DNA of 64,000 nucleotides from a virus: IMG/VR virus record IMGVR_UViG_3300005337_000001, positions 124,001 to 188,000 of that record; one strand, 5' to 3'. Shown piece by piece: positions 8,644 to 16,307 of this stretch (position 1 is its first letter; each line of letters starts with the position of its first letter). The notes under the pieces were generated by a model. It saw only the letters and a program-made list of their open reading frames with translations, ran no database searches and was not told where the DNA came from. The position numbers and the translations under genes were made by a program.

Positions 8644-10448
8644 CCTTGGTACGTCGGGCCTGAGTAGCCAGACCAGATGGAGCCCTGGTGGTCAGCCTCT
8701 TTGTTCGGGGCGATGACGTCTGGGCGCGGCTTCGTGACCATCGAAGCGAGGAAGCAATAGAGCAGCGAGTGCAGCGTGTCGTCGGTCTTGCCTGCGGTGT
8801 GCCCATACTGAATCATGCGAATCTTTTCGTTGTACTCGCTGTAGATGTTGAGCATGTCCTGCCCGTACGGCTCTTGGAACTCCACCCAGCGCGGGAACTC
8901 GAACACGGTGCCGCGCTTGATCGCGTTGAAGATGGCGCTCATGATTTCCGTGCGATGAACCATCCAGCGCTGGAGCTTGGCTTCCCAGCGCACCTTGGCC
9001 GAGAGCCGGGCCACGTATTGGTACTTCATCACGCGCTCCTTGCCGAAACGTCGGACTAGAAAGTCGTTCGGGTAGTGACCGCCGCCGTAGTCGACGCCAA
9101 TAATGCGGACGTTGAACGCACGAAGAATGCGTTCGATCTTCTCGAGCTGGCGATCCGGCTCCGTGTCCTCGCCCGTGAAGCGGTGCACGTAGAAGACGCG
9201 AAACTTATTGCCGATGTACGTGGCCAGCGTGAGCACCGTGTAGCTGTGCTCGCCCGTGCCCCAGTCTATGCCAGCGTAGATCTCCTGGCCGAAGCCCAGC
9301 CGCTGGTACTTGTCGACCGCGGACATCTTCACTTTCTCGTTACAACACGCACGGACCTGCGCCATCGTGAGCGGGCGGAGACCAGTGTCGAACGAGACGC
9401 CGAGGACTTCGTTGTAGAACTTGTTGCGAGGGTAGTGCTCGTAGTTGTAGAGCAGCTCGTTCCAGTCGAGCCACGGCACCATGAGCTGCGGGATGCGGAA
9501 CGCTTCGAACGGCGTGTGCACCGGGTCCCACTCGATGGCAGAGGCCCACTGCGCATCGTCGCTCATTGGATTGAGCCGCTTGCCGCAGTGCTCGCAGATG
9601 AGGAACTTCTTGCCGATGTTCTTCTCGCCGAGAATGTTCCAGAAGCGGCCGCCCTCACCGCCCTTGCAATCGCAGGGCGCCATCCACTGGTTCTGCGTCG
9701 AGCGGTTCGCCCAGTAATCTTCGATGACGTTGTCGAGCGTCTTCGGCGTGCCGGAGTACAGGTAGCGCTTGAGCTCTTCCGGAGAGTGGGAAAGACACTG
9801 CTCGATGACGGGGATGTTGTCCGAGTAGATGTCCTGAATCTCGTCGATGCACAGGCTGTGCGCCGGGATGCCGCGCGCGCGGTCGGCGTTCAAGAAGGCG
9901 TAGCGCAGCGTGATCTTCGAACGATTGACGAACTGCTTCTCGAGAACGTTCTGCGAGAGCATGCTGTTCGTGTACGTGCGTAAGATCGGCGAGGTCTCGA
10001 TAGGCTCCTTGATGCGGTCGTTCGAGAACGTCTTCGTCTGCGTCATCGACGGCGAGACGTAGAGCGACTTGTACGCAGGGATGAGGCAGGAGAAGCTCAG
10101 CATGCGGTTGCCGAGCAACGTCGACTTCTCGACCTGACGTCCGCACATCAGGAGCACACGCTTCATCGGCGTGTCGTAGATTTGGTTGAGGTGCCGACGG
10201 CCGGCGAAGGAGAAGTTCTCCCAGCCCTGCGTCGTTGGCATCCGGAACGCAAACTGCGTGAACGCAGAAGGAAGTACTTCCGGGGCTGGCTCCGGCGCTG
10301 GGAAGCCAGGGGAATCGTCTGTGGTCAGGTCCAGGTACTCGAGCTGCTCCGGAACCCAAGCCTGGCCGCGCTCGATTAGCCGTAGCTCTTCATCAGAAAG
10401 CGGTGCACCATCTGGGTCATCCGAGTAGTAAACCTCAGCAGCTGCCAT
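8640..10448 (-). CDS. terL: Terminase large subunit (packaging ATPase and nuclease)
   Basis: A 602-residue DNA-packaging motor protein. The ATPase domain shows a variant Walker A at about 103-110 (GRQVEKST), Walker B LCIDEIQD at 199-206 and a coupling motif YSGTP near 231. The nuclease domain shows the three acidic sites: GIDWG near 393, GVDYG near 451 and TDDTLH near 555. Between them is a Cys-rich insertion (CDCKGG, then CEHCGK) that may bind zinc. The start MAAAEVYY at 10448 follows AGGGGGG; a longer frame to 10550 lacks such a site and overlaps the divergent gene heavily. It is flanked on both sides by plus-strand genes, so it may have its own promoter. All key motifs are intact. Confidence 0.9.
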   Translation of the reverse strand: MAAAEVYYSDDPDGAPLSDEELRLIERGQAWVPEQLEYLDLTTDDSPGFPAPEPAPEVLPSAFTQFAFRMPTTQGWENFSFAGRRHLNQIYDTPMKRVLLMCGRQVEKSTLLGNRMLSFSCLIPAYKSLYVSPSMTQTKTFSNDRIKEPIETSPILRTYTNSMLSQNVLEKQFVNRSKITLRYAFLNADRARGIPAHSLCIDEIQDIYSDNIPVIEQCLSHSPEELKRYLYSGTPKTLDNVIEDYWANRSTQNQWMAPCDCKGGEGGRFWNILGEKNIGKKFLICEHCGKRLNPMSDDAQWASAIEWDPVHTPFEAFRIPQLMVPWLDWNELLYNYEHYPRNKFYNEVLGVSFDTGLRPLTMAQVRACCNEKVKMSAVDKYQRLGFGQEIYAGIDWGTGEHSYTVLTLATYIGNKFRVFYVHRFTGEDTEPDRQLEKIERILRAFNVRIIGVDYGGGHYPNDFLVRRFGKERVMKYQYVARLSAKVRWEAKLQRWMVHRTEIMSAIFNAIKRGTVFEFPRWVEFQEPYGQDMLNIYSEYNEKIRMIQYGHTAGKTDDTLHSLLYCFLASMVTKPRPDVIAPNKEADHQGSIWSGYSGPTYQG

Positions 10449-10788
10449 GTACCCCCCTGAACCTACCAAGGATCCGTACCAGCTGCTCACCAACCTGTGG
10501 TCGTCGCTTCGGCGCGCCTGCGAAGACCACTGGGGAAGCGAGTGCACCATCGACCCGGCTGAAGGAGGCGGCTACAAGCTCACGCTCCGCTTCGCCGAAG
10601 CAATGACTGAGCGCGGCTGGGAGCTCGCGTCCAGGTACGTGCGCAGCTACTCGAAAGCCTCGCACTGGGCGGTCGACAAGCTCACTCGACGCCAGACGCA
10701 CATGGAATTGATCGTGGAGCACTCTCCGCCTAAGCCAAAAAAGAAATGGCGTCGAGAGCCTGATCCAGCTCCTCAAAAAACTTCATGA
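10447..10788 (+). CDS. Conserved-looking hypothetical protein, divergent from terminase
   Basis: A 113-residue plus-strand protein whose ATG overlaps the terminase ATG by 2 bases in head-to-head fashion. The body reads like a folded alpha/beta protein (YQLLTNLWSSLRRACEDHW, GYKLTLRFAEAMTERGWE) with a basic, proline-rich tail (PPKPKKKWRREPDPAP). The antisense frame looks like shuffled Arg/Val-rich shadow, which favours this strand. No clear Shine-Dalgarno is visible. It ends inside the next minus-strand gene by 59 bases. I do not recognise a family; DNA binding is possible from the basic tail. Confidence 0.5.
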   Translation: MYPPEPTKDPYQLLTNLWSSLRRACEDHWGSECTIDPAEGGGYKLTLRFAEAMTERGWELASRYVRSYSKASHWAVDKLTRRQTHMELIVEHSPPKPKKKWRREPDPAPQKTS

Positions 10789-11203
10789 TGTAGGTGTCGG
10801 GGTCAAGACGCTCCGCGAAGCCAGCGGCTTTGAACCACCAACTGAACATCTCGGCGGTGTACGCCGCCTGCAGTCGTGGCTGCGTCGCGCGGAAGTAGCG
10901 CTCAGCAGCCGGGCTCAGCACGCTGGGGAAAGTGCGCTGCCACTTCACCAGGAACTCACCGTGCACCTGCATCTTGCCCTGACCGGCTGGCACGTAGCGC
11001 TCGCGCGGCGGAAAGAAGTGCACGATGTACGAGCCGTCCTGCACCGCGTACTCGGCGAGGAACGTCGTGAAACCTTTGACCTCCGTGAACCTGATCACAG
11101 CATCCTTCACGTTGCCGATGAGAACCGGGGCGTCTCCACCAGCCTGCCGTCGTTCGTTGTCGAAAACTTCATCGGTCTGCTTGGCTGTGTAGTTACTTGG
11201 CAT
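10730..11203 (-). CDS. Hypothetical protein
   Basis: A 157-residue protein if started at MPSNYTAKQ, which overlaps the upstream gene by 11 bases; earlier ATGs at 11212 and 11215 would add only a few residues. It has a beta-rich first half (VLIGNVKDAVIRFTEVKGF, then SYIVHFFPPRERYV) and an amphipathic helical second half (YTAEMFSWWFKAAGFAERL). It is the last gene of the minus-strand operon headed by the polymerase. No known family recognised. Context suggests a minor virion or packaging protein. Confidence 0.45.
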   Translation of the reverse strand: MPSNYTAKQTDEVFDNERRQAGGDAPVLIGNVKDAVIRFTEVKGFTTFLAEYAVQDGSYIVHFFPPRERYVPAGQGKMQVHGEFLVKWQRTFPSVLSPAAERYFRATQPRLQAAYTAEMFSWWFKAAGFAERLDPDTYIMKFFEELDQALDAISFLA

Positions 11204-12152
11204 CGCCCCCATCATCCACATCTTCGGCGGTGGTTTCAACCTCAACGGGGTCAGGGTGCACGTTGGTAGTGTGATTCCCGCTCGTAAGCTGAGCAAGGGT
11301 CGGTACTTTGTTCGGGGTTGTAGCGACCGAAATCCGCTTCAAGTCCTCGCGCAGCTTGTCCTCGGGGTTCACGAGCGTCTGCTTGAGGCGCCCCATGATG
11401 TCGGCGATCACGGCATAGCCCTGACCCATCTGCGCGTTCAGGGGGCCGCCGGTCTGCACCGACGCGAAGGTACGCAGTAGCGCTGCCTCCATGGTGCGCT
11501 CGGCCACCTCACCCATGTCGATCTTGCGTGGCATCACACCGAGCTCCATCTGCGCCACGAGGCCCGCCAGGGGTGAGCTCGGTAGCCGCGCCGCTACGAC
11601 ACGTGGATCAGTGTGCCTGAACGCACGCAGCGCTACGTGCTGTTTCTGCGTAGCCGTATCGTCGGACGCCAACAGTCCGGAGTGCCGTAGTTCTAGCAGC
11701 GCTCGCATCTCCATACTCTCGAGCAACTCGATGTTCCAGAAGTAGTAGCGGTAGGTCTTGATACCGTCATCCGTCACCTTGCCTTGCATACGAACGCGCA
11801 CCGCATGTGCGATCACTTCATTGGGAGCGCCAGCGAGGGCCATGGATTCGACCAGCTCACGCCAACGCGGCTTGCTCAGGATACGCAGCGCCTCGTTGTA
11901 CGCCCGCGTCGGGTTGAACGCGGACAGCAAGCCCTCACGTAACAGAAAACGGTACGACGGCTTGTGCGTCTCCTCTTCCGGGCGAAATGGCTTCGGCGGC
12001 ACCACTCGGTCACGCAGCCACTGGATGTACCAGTCGCCGAGGTAGTCAAGCTTGAGCTCCGCGGAGATGTCCTGGATGTACTTGTTCTCGTAACACGCAG
12101 GGTGCGCGACCAAGTACCGGTAGTAATTCTCCGCGGGGCTCCGCCGAATCAT
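11193..12152 (-). CDS. Helical hypothetical protein upstream of terminase
   Basis: A 319-residue protein with an ATGA overlap with the upstream gene. It is strongly helical, with many Arg/Tyr/Trp residues at the N-terminus (AENYYRYLVAHPACYENKYI) and a putative HTH-like segment around residues 108-140 (LAGAPNEVIAHAVRVRMQGK, then a helix). The last 60 residues are acidic and disordered. An alternative candidate for the small terminase subunit because of its HTH-like segment and position, though no family match is claimed. It could equally be a structural adaptor. Confidence 0.45.
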   Translation of the reverse strand: MIRRSPAENYYRYLVAHPACYENKYIQDISAELKLDYLGDWYIQWLRDRVVPPKPFRPEEETHKPSYRFLLREGLLSAFNPTRAYNEALRILSKPRWRELVESMALAGAPNEVIAHAVRVRMQGKVTDDGIKTYRYYFWNIELLESMEMRALLELRHSGLLASDDTATQKQHVALRAFRHTDPRVVAARLPSSPLAGLVAQMELGVMPRKIDMGEVAERTMEAALLRTFASVQTGGPLNAQMGQGYAVIADIMGRLKQTLVNPEDKLREDLKRISVATTPNKVPTLAQLTSGNHTTNVHPDPVEVETTAEDVDDGGDAK

Positions 12153-14386
12153 CCCTGGAAAGCTATCACCTTCAAGCCCTCGATTACATCTTCGAGGGCG
12201 CGGATGGCGCGCTCGATGGCGCCTTCCGACAGCTCACGCATGCCCAAACGGGCGCCGATCAGCAGCTCGCACAGCCGGCGCTGCGCCTCGTCCAAGGTGG
12301 GGAGGTAGCCGATGTAAGTGGCCAGATTCTCGGGGTTGATGAAGCCGAGGCTGAGCACCGAGTCGACGGCAATCGGGTCCGTGATGGCCGCCGCTTCCTT
12401 CCAAAGCCGGTGCCGGAACGTCGGCATCGAGCTCAAGAACTTCTCGGCCTCCACGTAGCTCTCGCCGCGGGCTTCGGCCGCCGTCTTCAACATGTTGCTG
12501 ATCCGCACCAGCTGGGGCGTGCCGCCGACGGCGTGCGCCATCTTCTCCAGCGCGTAGCTCGGGTTGGCGCCGAGCCCAGTCAGCAAGAAGAGACAGGCAT
12601 CCTGGTTCAAGAACTGCCGCTCCTCCATGGCCAGCTTCTCTACGGAGAAGCCGCGCACGCTAAAGCTGTCCAGGCCGCCGGCGACTACTTCCACCGACGC
12701 AAGCTTCCGCTTCAACGACGCCGTCTTGTTCACATCGGCCGCACTCTCGGCCAGATCGATCTCCGCAGCCGAGTCGAGCGGCATCCACATCCAACCCTGC
12801 GGCACGATCATCAGACCGTCGATGCTGACGATCTGCTGTGCGTACGGCTGCACGCTCACCTGCACTGGCCGGCCATCGAACGTCTCACCGTCGAACTTCG
12901 GCATCTCGTCGACACCGTTGCCAGCCAGCGTGGCGCCGAGCTGCAGCGGCAGCGTGGCGCACGGGATGCCACCGTACTCAGTGTAGAAGCAGCCGTGACC
13001 CTGCGCCTGCTCCGCTGGCACCGTCGCCGGTGCCGAGAACTCGCCGGCGGGGACGCCGGAGATGTCTGACTGCACCGCCGCGTGCTGGCCGTCCGTGAAT
13101 AGCGAGATGGGCAGCGCCGAGCCGTCGATGTCGACCAGGTTCGGAATCACCACACCGGTGAGATCTTCGCCGGCAGTCGACTTGACCATGTACATGCCAG
13201 GCGCTGAGATGGGACCAGCAGCCACGTGGGATTCACCGGCTTCTTCCTGCACACCTTCGTCGGCGCCCAGCGTCACAGCGCCGGCCGTGTCTGCAGCCAA
13301 CGCGATCTTCACGCCAACGCGGCGCACGAGCTCGCCACGGTCCACGCGCTCAGACATTGGCTCCCACATTCTGTGGCTGGCCGTCTTGATCTCGTAGCCA
13401 CCCGGCAGCTTCACCACCTGCAGCACGCTGGGCTTCACGTAGTTCAGCATCGCCGACGCACGCTTCTCGACCGTTGACGGCTGCGCTTCTGCTAGCAACA
13501 AGACGGAGTCATACGTCGCCACGTTGTTCGCGTAAGCCAGCTTCGTGGCTGGGTCGATCATCGAATCGCGAAAGTCTTGTAGGTCGCTGACGTTCGCCGT
13601 CGGCAGCACGGCCTCCAAGATGGAGCCCATCTTCATCCCCGCACCACAGGAGTCTTTCTCTTCCTTGACGGCGTAGCTTTCGAGCTTGGGAACTTTTGCG
13701 CCTCTGACGACCACTTCCTTGCCGACCTTCAACGCGCTGGCCAGTTTCAACGCATCGGCTGGTAGCTCGATCGTACGAGCTGCTTCCTTCTCCGCTTCGA
13801 ATTCATCGCCAAGATGTGTGAGGTAGTCCTCGAGCGAAGCAATCTTCTTGGACGCGGTCTTGCCACCCATACCGGCGCTCATCTGCGCGCCACCGCCACC
13901 GAAGCCGTAGCTCTGACGATACGGAGGATAGAGCTGACCGATCATCGACTGGTCACCCGGCGTCTTGCTGGTGACGTCGAACGCTTGCGGGCGGAACATC
14001 GCCTGGCGCATACGGCTCTCGGTAAGCGGCATCGCCTTGGAGTCGTCCGTGATCACCACGTCGAACGGCATGAGCTTACCGTCCTTGATGATGACCGGGA
14101 TGCGCGCCTTGCGAATGCCAGCGGCGTCTTGCTGCTCCTGCGGCGACGTCATCGGAGCCTCGGACTTGCTCGTCACTTCGACGTGGCCAAGGCCGTAGCC
14201 GCGCTCGCCGTCGACCGTCTCCATCACCACCTCGAGGCTGAAGTCGGCGAGGTAGGGCACCTGCTTGTAGACTTCCTGCAGCACCTCGTCTTGCCATTGG
14301 TTTGGGTCCTCGGGCAGCGTGGTCTCGGCCGCGATCTTGACGAAAACGTGCTTGGGTTCGTGGAAGAGAGGCATCTGCTGCGTCAT
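12149..14386 (-). CDS. Large virion protein with about a dozen K-x-A motifs
   Basis: A 745-residue protein, not a recognised family. The N-terminal third and the C-terminal third are helical and dotted with the cluster motif (FVKIAAET, KTASKKIASLED, LKLASALK, VEKRASAM, IKTASHRM, NKTASLKRKLASVE, LEKMAHAV, MLKTAAEA). A middle region of about 250 residues is beta-rich and Gly-rich (KSTAGEDLTGVVIPNLVDID, then GGIPCATLPLQLG). It sits in the same operon as the baseplate spike and polymerase. Density of the motif matches the proteins of the capsid cluster, suggesting a shared processing or packaging fate. Likely a structural protein inside the head or at the tail junction. Confidence 0.55.
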   Translation of the reverse strand: MTQQMPLFHEPKHVFVKIAAETTLPEDPNQWQDEVLQEVYKQVPYLADFSLEVVMETVDGERGYGLGHVEVTSKSEAPMTSPQEQQDAAGIRKARIPVIIKDGKLMPFDVVITDDSKAMPLTESRMRQAMFRPQAFDVTSKTPGDQSMIGQLYPPYRQSYGFGGGGAQMSAGMGGKTASKKIASLEDYLTHLGDEFEAEKEAARTIELPADALKLASALKVGKEVVVRGAKVPKLESYAVKEEKDSCGAGMKMGSILEAVLPTANVSDLQDFRDSMIDPATKLAYANNVATYDSVLLLAEAQPSTVEKRASAMLNYVKPSVLQVVKLPGGYEIKTASHRMWEPMSERVDRGELVRRVGVKIALAADTAGAVTLGADEGVQEEAGESHVAAGPISAPGMYMVKSTAGEDLTGVVIPNLVDIDGSALPISLFTDGQHAAVQSDISGVPAGEFSAPATVPAEQAQGHGCFYTEYGGIPCATLPLQLGATLAGNGVDEMPKFDGETFDGRPVQVSVQPYAQQIVSIDGLMIVPQGWMWMPLDSAAEIDLAESAADVNKTASLKRKLASVEVVAGGLDSFSVRGFSVEKLAMEERQFLNQDACLFLLTGLGANPSYALEKMAHAVGGTPQLVRISNMLKTAAEARGESYVEAEKFLSSMPTFRHRLWKEAAAITDPIAVDSVLSLGFINPENLATYIGYLPTLDEAQRRLCELLIGARLGMRELSEGAIERAIRALEDVIEGLKVIAFQG

Positions 14387-14394
14387 AGAGTCTC

Positions 14395-15039
14395 CTAGCT
14401 GGTCTTCAGGATAGCGCCGAGAGCAGCGAAAACGGCAGGGTCTTTCGTAACGATGAGAATACCGCTCACCAGCTCGGCCGGATTGATGGGAGCAGAGGGA
14501 CCTAGCCCACTTCCAAATTGAGCTGCAATCTGGGCACCAGTGACACCAAGAGAATCCCCAGTGAACGAGAGCAGATGAACCGGCCCGGCCGACAAAGCCG
14601 CCGCGGTCTTCGCTACGAATTGTAGTGCCGGGATTTTCACGGCCAGGCCTGCAGCAAGTAGCGCCTTGATGCCACCAATCTTGAGAGCGAGCGTCGCACT
14701 CAGCGAAGCGATGGCAGCAATCTGAGCTGTAGCTTGAAGCGAGATGTTCGGCAGAGGAAGTGCCAGCGCCACAGCCAGCGAGGCCTGCACCTGGATGAGT
14801 GCGGCCAGGAGCGCCTGCAGCGCAGCCAAGGGGTTGCTCACGCCGATGCCGATCTGCAACGCCGCCGAGATAGCGGCGTTGAACTGCACTTGGATGTCAG
14901 CCAAGAACGGACCGAGTCCGAACTGCCCGGTGAGGAACAAATCGAGCTGTAGCAGCAGCGGGTTCATGAGCCCGATGCCTACGGCGAGTCCGATGTTGAC
15001 TTCGCCTAAGGTGTAGCTGCCGAGATCAGTGAGGGCCAT
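14395..15039 (-). CDS. Very hydrophobic Ala/Leu-rich protein next to baseplate spike
   Basis: A 214-residue protein whose ATG overlaps the stop of the spike gene by one base. Composition is extreme: long runs of Ala, Leu, Ile, Val and Gly with almost no charge (NPLAALQALLAALIQVQASL, then ASLSATLALKIGG). There is no signal peptide. Such a sequence could form long hydrophobic helices that pack in a tail tube tip or insert in the target membrane during DNA entry. Coupling to the spike gene favours a baseplate or tail-tip role. No family is recognised. Confidence 0.5.
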   Translation of the reverse strand: MALTDLGSYTLGEVNIGLAVGIGLMNPLLLQLDLFLTGQFGLGPFLADIQVQFNAAISAALQIGIGVSNPLAALQALLAALIQVQASLAVALALPLPNISLQATAQIAAIASLSATLALKIGGIKALLAAGLAVKIPALQFVAKTAAALSAGPVHLLSFTGDSLGVTGAQIAAQFGSGLGPSAPINPAELVSGILIVTKDPAVFAALGAILKTS

Positions 15040-16307
15040 TAAACCAGAATGGTGGAGTTACCGTCGGTTATTACGCCGGTGCAAGTCAGGCCAACACCTG
15101 CGCCGATAAGTGGAGCAAAGCCCGCTGGGTTAGGAGCCACCGCCAAGAGCGTGGGGGGCAACGTCACCGTGACCAAGGAGCCAACGTGTGCCACGGGGTT
15201 GCTGCCGCCGTTGAGCTTCAGAACGGCCGCTGTGATCTCGAAGGTACCGCCTACGGTCATCTTCGCGTCGCTCTTCACGTTCATGTTGAACGTGTTGTCC
15301 GCGAAGATCTCCATCTCGTCCTTCACGCGCAGGCGCAGCTTCTTCTTACAGAGCACGCCGACGTTGCCGTCGAAGCGCGCGAAGGTGTTGCCGGCGCGAT
15401 CGAACACGAAGCGCATCTTCACCAGGTTGCCGGTGCCTGGTAGCAGGGAGCCGTCCTCTGCCTTGAAGGCGTTCTTGGCCAGGGTGAGCTCGTACACGAT
15501 GGGCTCGGTCTTGCCGAGCTCGACGCTCTGCTCGTCGACGATGGCGTCGCTGTCCGTCTCTGGTACGGGGTCGTGCACGCGGCCTACTGCGCAACGGATG
15601 TCGGCGTACTGGTCGTTGGCGTAGACGCGGAAGGTCTGCTTGAACTCCGTCGGGTTGGTGGTGTCGCCTTCGGATTCTTGGATGCCCCAGTTGATGGAGC
15701 CGCCAGCGTTGTGCAGCGCGTAGTTCTCCGCAAAATCCATGACGAGGTTGTTGAGCGGCACGTACACGCGCTGCGCGAGCTCGTTCGCCCCAATCTGCAG
15801 AACACCACCGCGGTGCAGCACGATGAAGTTCCCGTCACGCCCTCGGATGAACATGTCGCCGGGCTTGCCTCGTGGCCTACCGCCAGCGAAGCTGGCAGCC
15901 GTTGGCGCCTGATTGTCGCTGGCCCGTCCCTCCGTACCGGCCGGAGCTTCCGATGAATCACCAGCCAGCGGAATGGTCTCGTGCGGCATCACGAAGGCCA
16001 GAACGAACGGCGGCGAGCTGTCGCCCGGCCAGCACACGGCGCACTTCGAGCCCACCTCCGGCACCGCCGTCCAACCGTCACCACGGTTCGGGTGTGAGTA
16101 CGGCGAGCCCACCGGGATGTTGAGCAGACGCATCTGGTCGAACTGACTGAAGACATCGACTGTATAGTTCACAAGGTCGACGTTCACCACACGGCCCATG
16201 AAGACGTGGGTAGCTCCAAGACCTTCAGGCGCAGTGAAGCTCGAACGGTACTCAGTGCGCGGCTTGACCGCGCCTCGTGCCGCCTTCATACCTTGGTGAA
16301 GGGCCAT
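15039..16307 (-). CDS. Baseplate central spike / gp5-gpV-like protein
   Basis: A 422-residue protein. Residues about 30-110 show an OB-fold pattern typical of gp5/gpV/VgrG spikes (FMGRVVNVDLVNYTVDVF, then GVGSKC-like VPEVGSKCAVCWPGD, PPFVLAFV). After a Gly/Pro linker comes a Gly-Asp region (GDMFIRGRDGNFIVLHRGG) and later a repetitive beta stretch (VKDEMEIFADNTFNMNVKSD) consistent with a beta-helical needle. It punctures the cell envelope at the tail tip. Its ATG overlaps the polymerase stop by one base (TGATG), so the two are co-translated. No lysozyme domain is seen. Fair confidence for spike, less for the exact subclass. Confidence 0.65.
   Translation of the reverse strand: MALHQGMKAARGAVKPRTEYRSSFTAPEGLGATHVFMGRVVNVDLVNYTVDVFSQFDQMRLLNIPVGSPYSHPNRGDGWTAVPEVGSKCAVCWPGDSSPPFVLAFVMPHETIPLAGDSSEAPAGTEGRASDNQAPTAASFAGGRPRGKPGDMFIRGRDGNFIVLHRGGVLQIGANELAQRVYVPLNNLVMDFAENYALHNAGGSINWGIQESEGDTTNPTEFKQTFRVYANDQYADIRCAVGRVHDPVPETDSDAIVDEQSVELGKTEPIVYELTLAKNAFKAEDGSLLPGTGNLVKMRFVFDRAGNTFARFDGNVGVLCKKKLRLRVKDEMEIFADNTFNMNVKSDAKMTVGGTFEITAAVLKLNGGSNPVAHVGSLVTVTLPPTLLAVAPNPAGFAPLIGAGVGLTCTGVITDGNSTILV

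Noticed and set aside
8640-10550. Longer large-terminase start at 10550
   Set aside because: The extra 34 residues overlap the divergent gene and lack a ribosome site, whereas ATG 10448 follows AGGGGGG.
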